Shown here: positions 28,010-35,925 of the stretch, piece after piece
Position numbering within the stretch: the first letter of the stretch is position 1
How the letters are laid out: each line of letters starts with the position of its first letter
Source of the DNA: CAYFHQ01 sp964342805
GTDB lineage: Bacteria > Bacillota > Clostridia > Peptostreptococcales > Acidaminobacteraceae
DNA: 45,707 nucleotides
Direction: 5' to 3'
Assembly (NCBI GenBank): GCA_964342805.1
Contig: CAYFHQ010000017.1
Coordinates: forward strand, 1-45,707
Position numbers and translations under genes: made by a program
The notes under the pieces: model-generated
What the model saw: only the letters and a program-made list of their open reading frames with translations
The model's database searches: none
What the model was told of the DNA's origin: nothing

Positions 28010-28035
28010 CTTGTCCCTCCCTGTCCGAAGACTGG

Positions 28036-28938
28036 TTACGACCTCTTCAACCATCCGTTCGCCATGGTAACGGATTCATTGAAATCTTGGGTATAGCCAT
28101 CTGCGCCAATTTCTTTCCAAGCTTGTGGATAAGAAACAAAGGCCTGGCCACCCACCATTATTTTTACATTGCTTATGTCCGGGTAGGATCGAATGGTTTG
28201 AATGAGGGTCTTGGCAGCTTCAAGGTGCCCCTTCATGGTTATGGATAAGAGTAAAACATCTGGCTTCATATGTTGAATGGCTCGTATGACATTGGCAGAG
28301 GGTGTGTTTAAACCAAGAGAGTAGGTTTCCCACCCATCTGTCTCAAAATAATCACGGATCATTTTACTGGCAATCAAATGGGCTTCCCCGTGAATAGGCA
28401 TGATCAAGGCCTTTCCCTTGGTCACTTGTGATCGTCTGATAAAGCCGTACATGAGGGAGATGATTTCCTCTGTAATCGCCGAAATATAATGTTCCTCGTC
28501 AACACCCAGCTGACCGGTTTCCCACATGTATCCGGTCTTATGCATGGCAAAGGTCAGTACGTGTTCGTAAATATGCGTAAAGGAAACACCCATGCGTGCC
28601 ATGTGGAGGAGGAGGTCCTTGGCGTCGTGCCTTTGGCCCCTTCGCAGGAGGTCAATGTACTGGCCCGCCACCCTGTTTAAGTCTGCTATCTCCTTGGGTG
28701 TTAGGGTCACTTGAGTCACTTGTTCAAGGGTGTCCATGGGGAAGCGTCCCAAAAGGTAGTCCACTGAAACATTGAAGTAGTCTGCGAACTCATTGAGTCT
28801 TTTCTGGTTGGGAAATCGCAAGTCTGTCTCATAGTTGGCAATGGTGGTCTGTCCCACGCCAATGGCCTCAGCCAGTTCCTTCTGGGAGACACTTTGTAGT
28901 TTTCTCATTTCCTTCAGTCGCTTTCCAAATGTACTCAT
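28036..28938 (-). CDS. XRE-type regulator fused to a cobalamin-binding domain
   Basis: 300 residues. An XRE helix-turn-helix (about 3-66, QKELAEAIGVGQTTIANYE) is followed by a helical B12-binding cap (about 80-165) and a Rossmann B12-binding domain (about 172-297). The cap has W139-x9-E149-H150, the exact spacing of the CarH/LitR photoreceptor signature. The Rossmann domain has GEAHLIA (H187 as likely lower cobalt ligand) and the usual LSITMKG and MVGGQAF strands. CarH uses a MerR-type head; here the head is XRE-type. RBS AAAGGGGAC. First gene of the RND operon, 26 nt before the pump, so it probably controls efflux. Cobalamin use is inferred from motifs; light response is speculation. Confidence 0.88.
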   Translation of the reverse strand: MSTFGKRLKEMRKLQSVSQKELAEAIGVGQTTIANYETDLRFPNQKRLNEFADYFNVSVDYLLGRFPMDTLEQVTQVTLTPKEIADLNRVAGQYIDLLRRGQRHDAKDLLLHMARMGVSFTHIYEHVLTFAMHKTGYMWETGQLGVDEEHYISAITEEIISLMYGFIRRSQVTKGKALIMPIHGEAHLIASKMIRDYFETDGWETYSLGLNTPSANVIRAIQHMKPDVLLLSITMKGHLEAAKTLIQTIRSYPDISNVKIMVGGQAFVSYPQAWKEIGADGYTQDFNESVTMANGWLKRS

Positions 28939-28964
28939 GTGCTTGTCCCCTTTCTATTCCTTAT

Positions 28965-28983
28965 ATACCACGTTACGTGATAT
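28965..28983. promoter_or_regulatory. Palindromic operator upstream of the XRE-B12 regulator
   Basis: A 19-bp palindrome, ATA-c-CACGT-t-ACGTG-a-TAT, with 8 of 9 base pairs symmetric. It ends 27 bp upstream of the start codon and overlaps TATATA (minus strand 28967-28962), a possible -10. A good candidate for autoregulation. Confidence 0.6.
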
Positions 28984-29060
28984 TTAATCATACAATTTTG
29001 GTGATTTTTTGATTCCGATGCGGTTTACCCCGCCAAACACTTGTAAATACACACTTTATT

Positions 29061-29083
29061 TAATCACTTTTTGTGATATTCAC
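29061..29083. promoter_or_regulatory. Second GTGATATT inverted-repeat cluster
   Basis: ATCAC-TTTTT-GTGAT (29063-29077) overlaps GTGA-TAT-TCAC (29073-29083). GTGATATT and TTTAATCA both recur from the 28965 site, so this may be an auxiliary binding site for the same regulator. Confidence 0.4.
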
Positions 29084-29089
29084 ACAAAA

Positions 29090-29143
29090 CAAAAGCTACA
29101 ATGAAGACTTCCGCCATGCTCAGAAGTTTTCATTGTAGCTTGT
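29090..29143 (-). terminator. Terminator of the PAS-GGDEF operon
   Basis: Arms AGCTACAATGAAGACTT and AAGTTTTCATTGTAGCT form a 17-bp nearly perfect stem with a 13-nt loop. On the minus strand it is followed by TTTGTTTTGTG. Between here and 29229 I see nothing else. Confidence 0.75.
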
Positions 29144-29229
29144 GATTTGTATTACATCTTTCTTTGGCGGTGAATCAGCCTAGTCATTGACCCAATTGCA
29201 GGACCTTAACTTGCCCTGACACGGTCTAC

Positions 29230-30123
29230 TTACTCGACTATCACTCGATTCCGCCCCGTTTCTTTGGCCCGGTACATGAGTTCATCAATCCGTTCTATCA
29301 GACTTTTAATGGTGTCATCCCCTCGAAAAACAGAAGCTCCGCCGGATATGGTGATTTGGATTTCCTCGCCATTGTCCAGGCGACAAACAGACTCGCCCAC
29401 CATTATACGTATACGTTCAAGGGCATGGGTGACATCCGCAAGTTCATGGCGGTTAAAAACAATCATAAACTCTTCCCCGCCCCAGCGTCCAAAATAGTCG
29501 TCTTGTCGCAGGTTGCCCACTACCGTCCTGCTGAGGAGCTTTAAGACTTCGTCCCCCACCTCATGGCCAAAGGTGTCATTGACCTTTTTGAAGTGGTCCA
29601 CGTCAATCATGGCCAAACCAAAGGAGACGCCCAGGGTTTCAAACTGAATCATCTTGTTGGTCAAAACCGTGTCAATATAGCGTCTGTTGGGCACACCCGT
29701 CAGTTGGTCCCTGTAGGCAATTTCTTTCAAGTTTTTCATTTCTGTGGTCAGCTGAATGAGTTCTGTGTCATCCACAAACACCTCTGCAGAGCCTACCAGA
29801 AGGTCGTTGTCATCATAAATAGGAATGATCCGGACAGACACAGGTACCCTGTGTCCCTGCTTGTGGAGAAGAAACACAGCGGCTTCACGGTTGATCCCGT
29901 CACTCAATGTTTTATGGAGGGGGCACCCCCCATGGCACAAACGATTGCCATAATTGTCCACATGATTGAGGATGTTCTCGTAACAATGGGAGTTTAGAAC
30001 TTCCTCAGCCTTGAAGCCAGTGATCCGTTCTGCCCCCTTGTTCCAGAAGGTGATCTTCCTTTCTAAATCAACAAAGTAGACCCCTTCGTGCATCCCCTCC
30101 AAAATCTCTTTATATCGATCCAT
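29230..30123 (-). CDS. PAS-GGDEF diguanylate cyclase
   Basis: 297 residues, no membrane segment. An N-terminal PAS domain (about 1-122) contains C63-x3-C67-P-L-H, a short cysteine motif seen in a subset of PAS sensors. The GGDEF domain (about 130-297) has an intact active site GGEEF (215-219), metal-binding DVDHFKKVND and an inhibitory I-site RQDD (206-209), five residues before it. It should therefore make c-di-GMP from GTP and be product-inhibited. RBS AAGGAGGAC. It lies 9 nt after the SRPBCC gene, likely one transcript. No EAL or HD-GYP phosphodiesterase is in the window. Confidence 0.94.
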   Translation of the reverse strand: MDRYKEILEGMHEGVYFVDLERKITFWNKGAERITGFKAEEVLNSHCYENILNHVDNYGNRLCHGGCPLHKTLSDGINREAAVFLLHKQGHRVPVSVRIIPIYDDNDLLVGSAEVFVDDTELIQLTTEMKNLKEIAYRDQLTGVPNRRYIDTVLTNKMIQFETLGVSFGLAMIDVDHFKKVNDTFGHEVGDEVLKLLSRTVVGNLRQDDYFGRWGGEEFMIVFNRHELADVTHALERIRIMVGESVCRLDNGEEIQITISGGASVFRGDDTIKSLIERIDELMYRAKETGRNRVIVE

Positions 30124-30132
30124 GGGTCCTCC

Positions 30133-30642
30133 TTACAAGTAGGCCACAGGAGACACATCCATGTCCTCTTCCCAGGTGATGGGGCCAACCTCTGCTGCAT
30201 GCTTTAGCTTTGGTAAAACAATGTCACCCCAAGCCCTATGGAAGTAGTCTTTAGATTTTTGCCACTCCTCGCTATAGCCAAAGCCGGAATGGATAAAGAG
30301 GAGTTTGGTTGCCTGTCCCTCAGCCTGCATATAGACATGGACAGCCGTCATTTGGTTACGAACCGTAGGCAGGGTTGGTGGTGAGTTCCAGGTGAAAGAA
30401 ATCAACTTTTCTGGCTCAAGGGCCATGATCATCATGCCCTCTGCCCCCCGGTAACCCGGCTCAGCTTCAGGGTTAAACAAGATCTCAAAAGCCCCTCCTA
30501 TGGTGAACTCCACATTTACCTTGGGGGCGAAAAAGGACAAGAGGCCGGACTCTGTCGACCATAGGGACCAAACTTTAGCAACTGGAGCGTCGATGACAAA
30601 CTCATATCGTAAACAATGATCTGTTAAAAATTTTTCTTTCAT
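30133..30642 (-). CDS. SRPBCC/AHSA1-like domain protein
   Basis: 169 residues with the START-like helix-grip pattern: an N-terminal strand (YEFVIDAPVAKVWSLW), GLLSFFAP, a beta-sheet (FEILFNPEAEPGYRGAEG, LISFTWNSPP) and a long C-terminal helix (EEWQKSKDYFHRAWGDIVLPKL). These proteins bind hydrophobic ligands or act as Hsp90-activator-like domains. It has no catalytic signature. RBS GAGGTGATGG precedes ATG 30642. It is first in a two-gene unit with the diguanylate cyclase; the pairing is unexplained. Confidence 0.85.
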   Translation of the reverse strand: MKEKFLTDHCLRYEFVIDAPVAKVWSLWSTESGLLSFFAPKVNVEFTIGGAFEILFNPEAEPGYRGAEGMMIMALEPEKLISFTWNSPPTLPTVRNQMTAVHVYMQAEGQATKLLFIHSGFGYSEEWQKSKDYFHRAWGDIVLPKLKHAAEVGPITWEEDMDVSPVAYL

Positions 30643-30747
30643 CCCATCACCTCATTCTACTGAATCGCTTGCAAATAGTTTGTTTCTTTATGTATACCAC
30701 AGGAAAACTGGTAAACGTCACAAAAATGGAAAAAGAACAAAAAAACT

Positions 30748-30795
30748 ATTTAGACACACGAAAATTTAGACAACAAAAGAATAATCGTGTATGCT
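30748..30795 (+). promoter_or_regulatory. Promoter and direct repeats upstream of the MFS gene
   Basis: -35 TAGACA (30767-30772), 17-nt spacer, -10 TATGCT (30790-30795). The 9-bp motif ATTTAGACA is repeated at 30748-30756 and 30764-30772, 16 bp apart, and the second copy covers the -35. It may be a binding site. Confidence 0.5.
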
Positions 30796-30819
30796 ATATG
30801 TGAAAGACGAGGGGGACTT

Positions 30820-32037
30820 ATGAAATATTTACAACTGAACAAAAATATCAAGTTATTCTTGCTGGTGATCTTCCTATTTGGTTTGACGTCATCGGCATTC
30901 AATGGGTTTTTAGGTATTTACGTTAAGGAAATTGGCTACGATGAAGCTGTAGTTGGCAGTCTGCTTTCATGGCGACGGCTTTCGGTTGCTTTTTCAGCTA
31001 TTCTCATGGCGATTTTAGCCAGTCGGCTGGGCCGCAAGCAAGCCCTGCAACTGGGATTGATCCTCATGGGTGTTGGCGGTATAGGCATTGTCCTTACTGA
31101 AAATATGACCATCATGTACCTGATGGCTGTGGTCTATGGTGTTGGCCAGTCCACCCTCATGACCTTTGAAGCCCCCCTACTTTATGAAAATACTGTGGAG
31201 TCTGAGCGTGTTTACGCCTTTAGCGCCAGTTTTGCTGCCCGGAATGCAGCCTTTATGACGGGTTCCCTGGGCACAGGTCTCTTGGCCGACTTCTTAACCA
31301 ATGTGATCCCACCAGAAGCCATGGGGGTTCGATACGCCCTGGTCTTGATCAGTACCATGACCTTTGTGGCCATGATCCCACTGCTTATGATGCACCTTCA
31401 TGAGAAAGAAAAGCCGAAACCCCTGTCAATGGCGGACATTCCTCAAGTCCTCAACCGAAAGGTGGTCTGGGTTTTCATTTATACGGCAATCATCGGATTT
31501 GGTGCTGGCATGATCGTGCCCTTTTTCGGTGTCTTCCTCAAGTACCAGCTTTCTGTTGCAGACACAGTGGTCGGTGTGATCCTGGCCATTTCCCAGTTGG
31601 GAACTGTTTTAGGCGGCCTTTCTGTACCCCTACTGTCAAAAAAATTTGGCAAGGCAAAAACCGTAATCCTGGTACAAATGCTGTCCATCCCCTTCCTTAT
31701 GTTAATCGGGATCAACAAGAGCATTATCCTGGTGACCATCGCCTTTTTCTTCAGGTCTTCCCTGATGAACATGGCCCATCCCTTGATTCAAAACCTTTAC
31801 ATGGAGTTGGTTCCGGCTCAAAACAGGGCCCTGGTCAACGCCATGCGGTCCAGTGCCAATAACTTGTCACGGGCTGGAGGGATTTTTATTGGGGGACTTA
31901 TGATGAAGTCGATCTCTTACTCGGCCCCCTACGCAGTGACCATTGTTTGTTACCTTCTGGGGTCTAGCCTTTTCTTCTTCCTCTTTGCAGCTAAGAAGAA
32001 GCATGCCCTCTTTACAGGGAAACAAATGGCCTCATAG
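30820..32037 (+). CDS. Major facilitator superfamily transporter
   Basis: 405 residues with about 12 membrane helices. The MFS loop 2-3 motif is present as SRLGRKQALQLG. A matching GxxSVPLLSKKFGKAKT lies between helices 8 and 9. Start ATG 30820 (MKYLQLN) has GAGGGGG upstream; an in-frame upstream ATG at 30787 lies at the likely transcription start. It is probably a drug or small-molecule exporter, but the substrate cannot be told. Single-gene unit, divergent from the SRPBCC gene and ended by a strong terminator. Confidence 0.9.
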   Translation: MKYLQLNKNIKLFLLVIFLFGLTSSAFNGFLGIYVKEIGYDEAVVGSLLSWRRLSVAFSAILMAILASRLGRKQALQLGLILMGVGGIGIVLTENMTIMYLMAVVYGVGQSTLMTFEAPLLYENTVESERVYAFSASFAARNAAFMTGSLGTGLLADFLTNVIPPEAMGVRYALVLISTMTFVAMIPLLMMHLHEKEKPKPLSMADIPQVLNRKVVWVFIYTAIIGFGAGMIVPFFGVFLKYQLSVADTVVGVILAISQLGTVLGGLSVPLLSKKFGKAKTVILVQMLSIPFLMLIGINKSIILVTIAFFFRSSLMNMAHPLIQNLYMELVPAQNRALVNAMRSSANNLSRAGGIFIGGLMMKSISYSAPYAVTIVCYLLGSSLFFFLFAAKKKHALFTGKQMAS

Positions 32038-32082
32038 ACTTGGCTCCACCAAAGCCATTGTGGCTCTCACCAAAAATACAAT

Positions 32083-32129
32083 AAAGGCAAGTATCCTGTG
32101 CAATCATACACGGAATACTTGCCTTTTTT
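32083..32129 (+). terminator. Terminator of the MFS gene, bidirectional
   Basis: AAAGGCAAGTAT/ATACTTGCCTTT perfect 12-bp arms with a 20-nt loop, followed by a T-run on the plus strand. On the minus strand the hairpin is followed by ATTGTATTTTTG and can serve the convergent exporter genes. Confidence 0.9.
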
Positions 32130-32604
32130 AGATCACTTTTTTCTTGCGTTTGAGTTTCATCCGCAGGGGGCTCTTCCTGGTCACAATGAAATACTTTAAA
32201 ATCCGCCCAAGATAGGACGTAATAATGACGCCACTGGCTATGGCCACGGCAATGAGAAGGGTGTCTGTGCCAATTTTAGCCGCTTGTTCGTAGTTGTTCT
32301 CAATGACCTGGGACATGGCATGGTAGAGACCATAACCCGGTACAAGGGGGATAATCCCCGGTACAACAAACAAGGTACCCGGTTGCTTTCTGAATCGGGC
32401 CATGATTTCGCCAGCCAGGCCTACCACCAGGGCGCCCACAAAGGAGGCAATCATGACCGAGGTGCCGTCATTTCGAAGAAGGATATAGGTCAACCAACCC
32501 AACATGCCGGTGATGGCGGAAAAGACAATTTCGCGTCTGGGAATGTTAAAAATTACAGCAAAGCCAGCTGTGGATATAAAGGAAGCTATAGCTTGTAAAA
32601 ACAT
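32128..32604 (-). CDS. ThrE-type threonine/serine exporter, small subunit (YjjB-like)
   Basis: 158 residues with about five membrane helices, matching the ThrE_2 (DUF3815, YjjB) half of the exporter. The motif FVVPGIIPLVPGYGLYHAM is typical. The start ATG overlaps the stop of the upstream gene in TAATG, which indicates translational coupling. Split ThrE systems need both parts; export of threonine, serine or small acids such as succinate is known for relatives. The C-terminus is highly basic (RMKLKRKKKVI). Confidence 0.9.
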   Translation of the reverse strand: MFLQAIASFISTAGFAVIFNIPRREIVFSAITGMLGWLTYILLRNDGTSVMIASFVGALVVGLAGEIMARFRKQPGTLFVVPGIIPLVPGYGLYHAMSQVIENNYEQAAKIGTDTLLIAVAIASGVIITSYLGRILKYFIVTRKSPLRMKLKRKKKVI

Positions 32605-33392
32605 TATACGCCACCCCCTAAACTGTTAATGGCCTGTAGGATCACACCCACACCAATGGCAATCCCCAGGGCCGTAATAATGGCCTCAGTCATTTTAGAC
32701 ACTCCAGTGACAAAGTCACCATTAATGGAGTCTCTCAGGGCATTGGTAATGGCCACTCCAGGTACCAGGGGCATAATGGACCCGATCACCACTTGGTCTA
32801 GGCGCACATGGACTAGCCAGGGGCTCACCATGGCAGTTAGTAGGTAGGCCACCGTCATGGTCACAGCCCCACCTAGGGTACTCCGAATGAAATAGGAGGC
32901 AATGTGCTTCTGAAACAGGCGGACTGCAGCTACCACGGCCCCACTGGTCACAAAGGCCAAAACACCTTCTGGCCACTGGCCCCCTAACATAAGGGCGAAA
33001 AAGGCGCCCGCTAAACCTCCAAATACAACGGTCACTGGCCACTTGTAGAGGGGGGCATGTTCGATTTCCCTCAGCCGGTCCATGGCCACATCTGTTGTCA
33101 TGTCGCTCTGGACAAACTCCCTGGAAAATGCATTGACCAAGGAGATAATTTCTAAATCAATCCGGGTCGACCGAATTCTTCTCAAATAGGAGTATTGTTC
33201 TCCTTCATGTTCACAAGAAACAAAGATCCCCGTGGGGACAATGAAGTTCTCTATGTCTGTCACACCCCTGGATTTTACTATCCATTCAATGGTCTCCTCC
33301 ACTCGGTAGGTCTCCCCACCATTAATTAGCATGAGTTTGCCTGCATAGACAGCAACTTCCAGTAGCTTTCTGATTTCCTTATTGGATTCCAT
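32604..33392 (-). CDS. ThrE-type threonine/serine exporter, large subunit (YjjP-like)
   Basis: 262 residues. The N-terminal soluble part of about 115 residues has the ThrE (DUF1212) signature (AGKLMLINGGETYRVEETIE), and five or so membrane helices follow with MPLVPGVAITNALRDSINGD. I start at ATG 33392, 8 nt after GGGAGG; an in-frame GTG at 33401 overlaps the RBS itself. It is followed with 1-nt overlap by the small subunit. Confidence 0.92.
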   Translation of the reverse strand: MESNKEIRKLLEVAVYAGKLMLINGGETYRVEETIEWIVKSRGVTDIENFIVPTGIFVSCEHEGEQYSYLRRIRSTRIDLEIISLVNAFSREFVQSDMTTDVAMDRLREIEHAPLYKWPVTVVFGGLAGAFFALMLGGQWPEGVLAFVTSGAVVAAVRLFQKHIASYFIRSTLGGAVTMTVAYLLTAMVSPWLVHVRLDQVVIGSIMPLVPGVAITNALRDSINGDFVTGVSKMTEAIITALGIAIGVGVILQAINSLGGGV

Positions 33393-33476
33393 GGCCGTCA
33401 CCTCCCAACACTTGGGCTTATCTTAACATGTTTATGCCCTGAGGAATAGCAAGAAAATTTCATGGACGGGTCGAGC

Positions 33477-33983
33477 CTATTTTCTTTTTTGATCCTCTGC
33501 AAGAATGTTTCTGAGACGGGCTTTGACACTGGCTTTCTCCTTTGCCATGGCTTGGCTGGCAGCCACCTCCCACAGGCCTTCAACCTCAGGTGATACCAAG
33601 GCACACCGATAGAGGGCGTCCAGGGCCCAAGCCCTTAGGATGGCCCGCTTGCTGGTCAAGGCTTCTTGTATGACAGGCACTAAGTCCCCTACCTGGTCAG
33701 AAGTCAGGTCCATGGCCGACAAACTTTGGAAAATGTGTAAGCGTGCCTCCCAAGAGATTTGGGGATGGACCGCATCTTTCACCCTTGAAAAAGGCACCTG
33801 AGCCCCCCTTCCAATGGCGTGTTTCAATAACCAGGTTGCCCCGGTATGGACCCTGGGGTTTGGATCATGGCACAAGTGAATGACGTCCTCCAAGTAACCA
33901 GAAGCCTGCCCCTGGTCCTCAGCCAATTGCTTTAAGTAGGCTGCTGACTTACCGTCCCATTCCATTAGTCGTCCAAGTAACAT
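33477..33983 (-). CDS. Small helical-repeat (HEAT-like) protein
   Basis: 168 residues, no membrane segment. About four helix pairs with HEAT-like spacing are visible (DVIHLCHDPNPRVHTGATWLL; SWEARLHIFQSL; ALTSKRAILRAWALDALY). Such proteins act as protein-binding scaffolds; there is no catalytic motif. RBS AAGGTGAAG precedes ATG 33983. It sits between the exporter pair and the DHH gene and has no obvious functional link to either. Confidence 0.7.
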   Translation of the reverse strand: MLLGRLMEWDGKSAAYLKQLAEDQGQASGYLEDVIHLCHDPNPRVHTGATWLLKHAIGRGAQVPFSRVKDAVHPQISWEARLHIFQSLSAMDLTSDQVGDLVPVIQEALTSKRAILRAWALDALYRCALVSPEVEGLWEVAASQAMAKEKASVKARLRNILAEDQKRK

Positions 33984-34017
33984 GCTTCACCTTCTTTTCA
34001 GTGACTAATTTGCTGTG

Positions 34018-34046
34018 AAAAACGCTGTGATCCGAGGACCACAGCG
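34018..34046 (-). terminator. Terminator of the DHH phosphoesterase gene
   Basis: CGCTGTG/CACAGCG arms (34023-34046) with inner TCC/GGA pairing; on the minus strand followed by TTTTT. Confidence 0.85.
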
Positions 34047-34093
34047 CGATTACCAACTATTTAAGACTTCATGGGTCAAGAACACATGTTGTC

Positions 34094-35014
34094 TTATTTT
34101 TTTAGCTTGTCAATGACTTCATTGAGCATAAACTCAGAGATTTCATTGTCCACCTGGCAAGTACCAGCGTTGCGGTGGCCACCGCCACCATACTCAAGCA
34201 TGAGTTCACCGATATTGGCTTCAGAAGTCCGGTTGAAAATGGACTTGCCCACTGTGAATACAGTGTTTTGCTTCTTTAGGCCCCAAATGACCTGGATAGA
34301 CACGTTGGTCTCAGGGAATAGAGCGTACTTCAAGAAACGGTTGCCTGGGAAGATGTTTTCCTGGTCCTTGAGCTTAATAACCAAGACATTGTCATGTACT
34401 TCTGCACATTCCTTTAGTTGGTCCTTAAACTGGTCTTGGTACTCAAAATAGAGTTCCACCCGCTCCTTGACATCTGGAAGCTCAAGAATTTCTTCAATCG
34501 GATGGTCTTTACAGAAATCGATCAGCTCCATCATGAGGTTGTAGTTGGATATTCTGAAATTACGATATCGACCAAGACCGGTCCGGGCGTCCATGAGGAA
34601 ACTCAGAAGTTCCCAACCCTTGGGTTCCAGCACGTCGTCCATATTGAACTGGGCAGAGTCTGCCTTGTCCACAGCGTCCATCATTTCTGACCATTCTGCT
34701 GGGAAGGTGTTAAGACCTCCAAAGTGGTCATAGACCACGCGGGCAGCTGACGGTGCCTTGGGATCGATAATGTGGTTTTCTTTTTTACCTTCATTTCGGA
34801 TGGTCTCACTCAAGTGGTGGTCAAAGGCCAAGTGAACGCCATCAACGTAAGGGAGATTGGTTGTAATGTCTCGGTCAGATACTTCCACCAGACCGTCCTG
34901 CATATCCTTTGGGTGAACGAATTTTATATCGTCAATCATGTTCATTTTTTTAAGTAGAACAGCGCAAACCAGTCCATCAAAGTCACTTCTTGTAATTAAT
35001 CTGTATGTAGCCAT
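34094..35014 (-). CDS. DHH family phosphoesterase
   Basis: 306 residues. DHH motifs: motif I SDFDGLVCA (D11, D13; the usual DHDG histidine is F here), motif III with D65-H66-H67 in FDHHLSE, and the DHHA1 C-terminal GGGGHRNAG (276-284). Relatives are nano-RNases, c-di-AMP hydrolases and exopolyphosphatases. The F in motif I is found in a subgroup often labelled exopolyphosphatase. The substrate is therefore open. RBS AAAGGAGGA is very strong. Single-gene unit with its own terminator. Confidence 0.88.
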   Translation of the reverse strand: MATYRLITRSDFDGLVCAVLLKKMNMIDDIKFVHPKDMQDGLVEVSDRDITTNLPYVDGVHLAFDHHLSETIRNEGKKENHIIDPKAPSAARVVYDHFGGLNTFPAEWSEMMDAVDKADSAQFNMDDVLEPKGWELLSFLMDARTGLGRYRNFRISNYNLMMELIDFCKDHPIEEILELPDVKERVELYFEYQDQFKDQLKECAEVHDNVLVIKLKDQENIFPGNRFLKYALFPETNVSIQVIWGLKKQNTVFTVGKSIFNRTSEANIGELMLEYGGGGHRNAGTCQVDNEISEFMLNEVIDKLKK

Positions 35015-35136
35015 GGGTTTCCTCCTTTAAAACATGCCTTCCATTCATATATACACGGATTTCATGGCATTCTCCCAATAACTATGAATTCTGTGCAAAT
35101 TGTCGCAAACCCTTCTCTCTACCTGTAAATAATCTG

Positions 35137-35925
35137 TTAATACACGTCCAAAGTCCCTAGACGAATGGACAATCGTTCGATCCCCTTAAAGAGAACATAG
35201 CCCCCTATGGCAAAGGCCAAGGCCATGGCCAACTCTCCTACAAGCAGCCCCTGTACCTGACCAAAGGAGGCCCCCCCATGGATCAACCTACCGGCCGCAA
35301 TGGACCGGGTCAGGGGTAGCCACCATGGTAGTGCCTGCAAGAAGGTCGGAAGCTTGTCAATATGAATGTTGGCCCCAGTGAAGGTCAGCAGGGTCATGGA
35401 AGCCACGTTGAGGATCATGTTCAGGTCCCTGGTCAGTAGGCCCATGCTGGAAATCAACAAGCCGAAACACATGGCTGCAAAGGACCCGATTAGGATGTTG
35501 AGATAGAACAAGGGAACTTGGTCCACTGGCATGGAAAAACCGAATAGAACCATGCCTGCCAGAAGGCCAAAACTGATAGACAAGACGCCGTCCAAGGTAT
35601 GGAGGATGGCCCGGGGCAAAAATACACCCAGTCCACTGGAGGGCGTTGCCAATAAGACCTTGAGGGTCCCAATGGACCGCTCTGAGAACATTTGGGCCCC
35701 TACGCCAAAGAGGGCATTGAAATAGGTTAAGATCATGGCATTACCAATAATCCACGGAGAGAGGTCATCGGTTTGGTAGGCGTACTTTGCCACCAGGGCA
35801 AAGAAGACCAAGTGTAAGACTGGGCCGATCATTTTTATGAGCAGGTAGCCCCGTAAAGAAAGGACACCGAACAAGGCCTTATATGAAATAATTGATTTTC
35901 TTCCCCATCGTCGGAATAGGTCCAT
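35137..35925 (-). CDS. ABC-2 type exporter permease (second)
   Basis: 262 residues with six hydrophobic segments and the ABC-2 pattern (SERSIGTLKVLLATPSS in the first cytoplasmic loop and PWWLPLTRSI near the end). Its ATG overlaps the stop of the first permease by one base (TAATG), so it is translationally coupled. RBS TGGGGG. With the partner permease and ATPase it forms an export complex. No terminator was seen in 35015-35136. Confidence 0.9.
   Translation of the reverse strand: MDLFRRWGRKSIISYKALFGVLSLRGYLLIKMIGPVLHLVFFALVAKYAYQTDDLSPWIIGNAMILTYFNALFGVGAQMFSERSIGTLKVLLATPSSGLGVFLPRAILHTLDGVLSISFGLLAGMVLFGFSMPVDQVPLFYLNILIGSFAAMCFGLLISSMGLLTRDLNMILNVASMTLLTFTGANIHIDKLPTFLQALPWWLPLTRSIAAGRLIHGGASFGQVQGLLVGELAMALAFAIGGYVLFKGIERLSIRLGTLDVY

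Noticed and set aside
30787..30819. Upstream ATG extending the MFS transporter by 11 residues
   Set aside because: It sits in the promoter -10 region and lacks an RBS; ATG 30820 has GAGGGGG.
33398..33604. Minus-strand ORF downstream of the helical-repeat protein
   Set aside because: Mostly an alternative frame of the helical-repeat gene (33477-33983), basic composition, no RBS.
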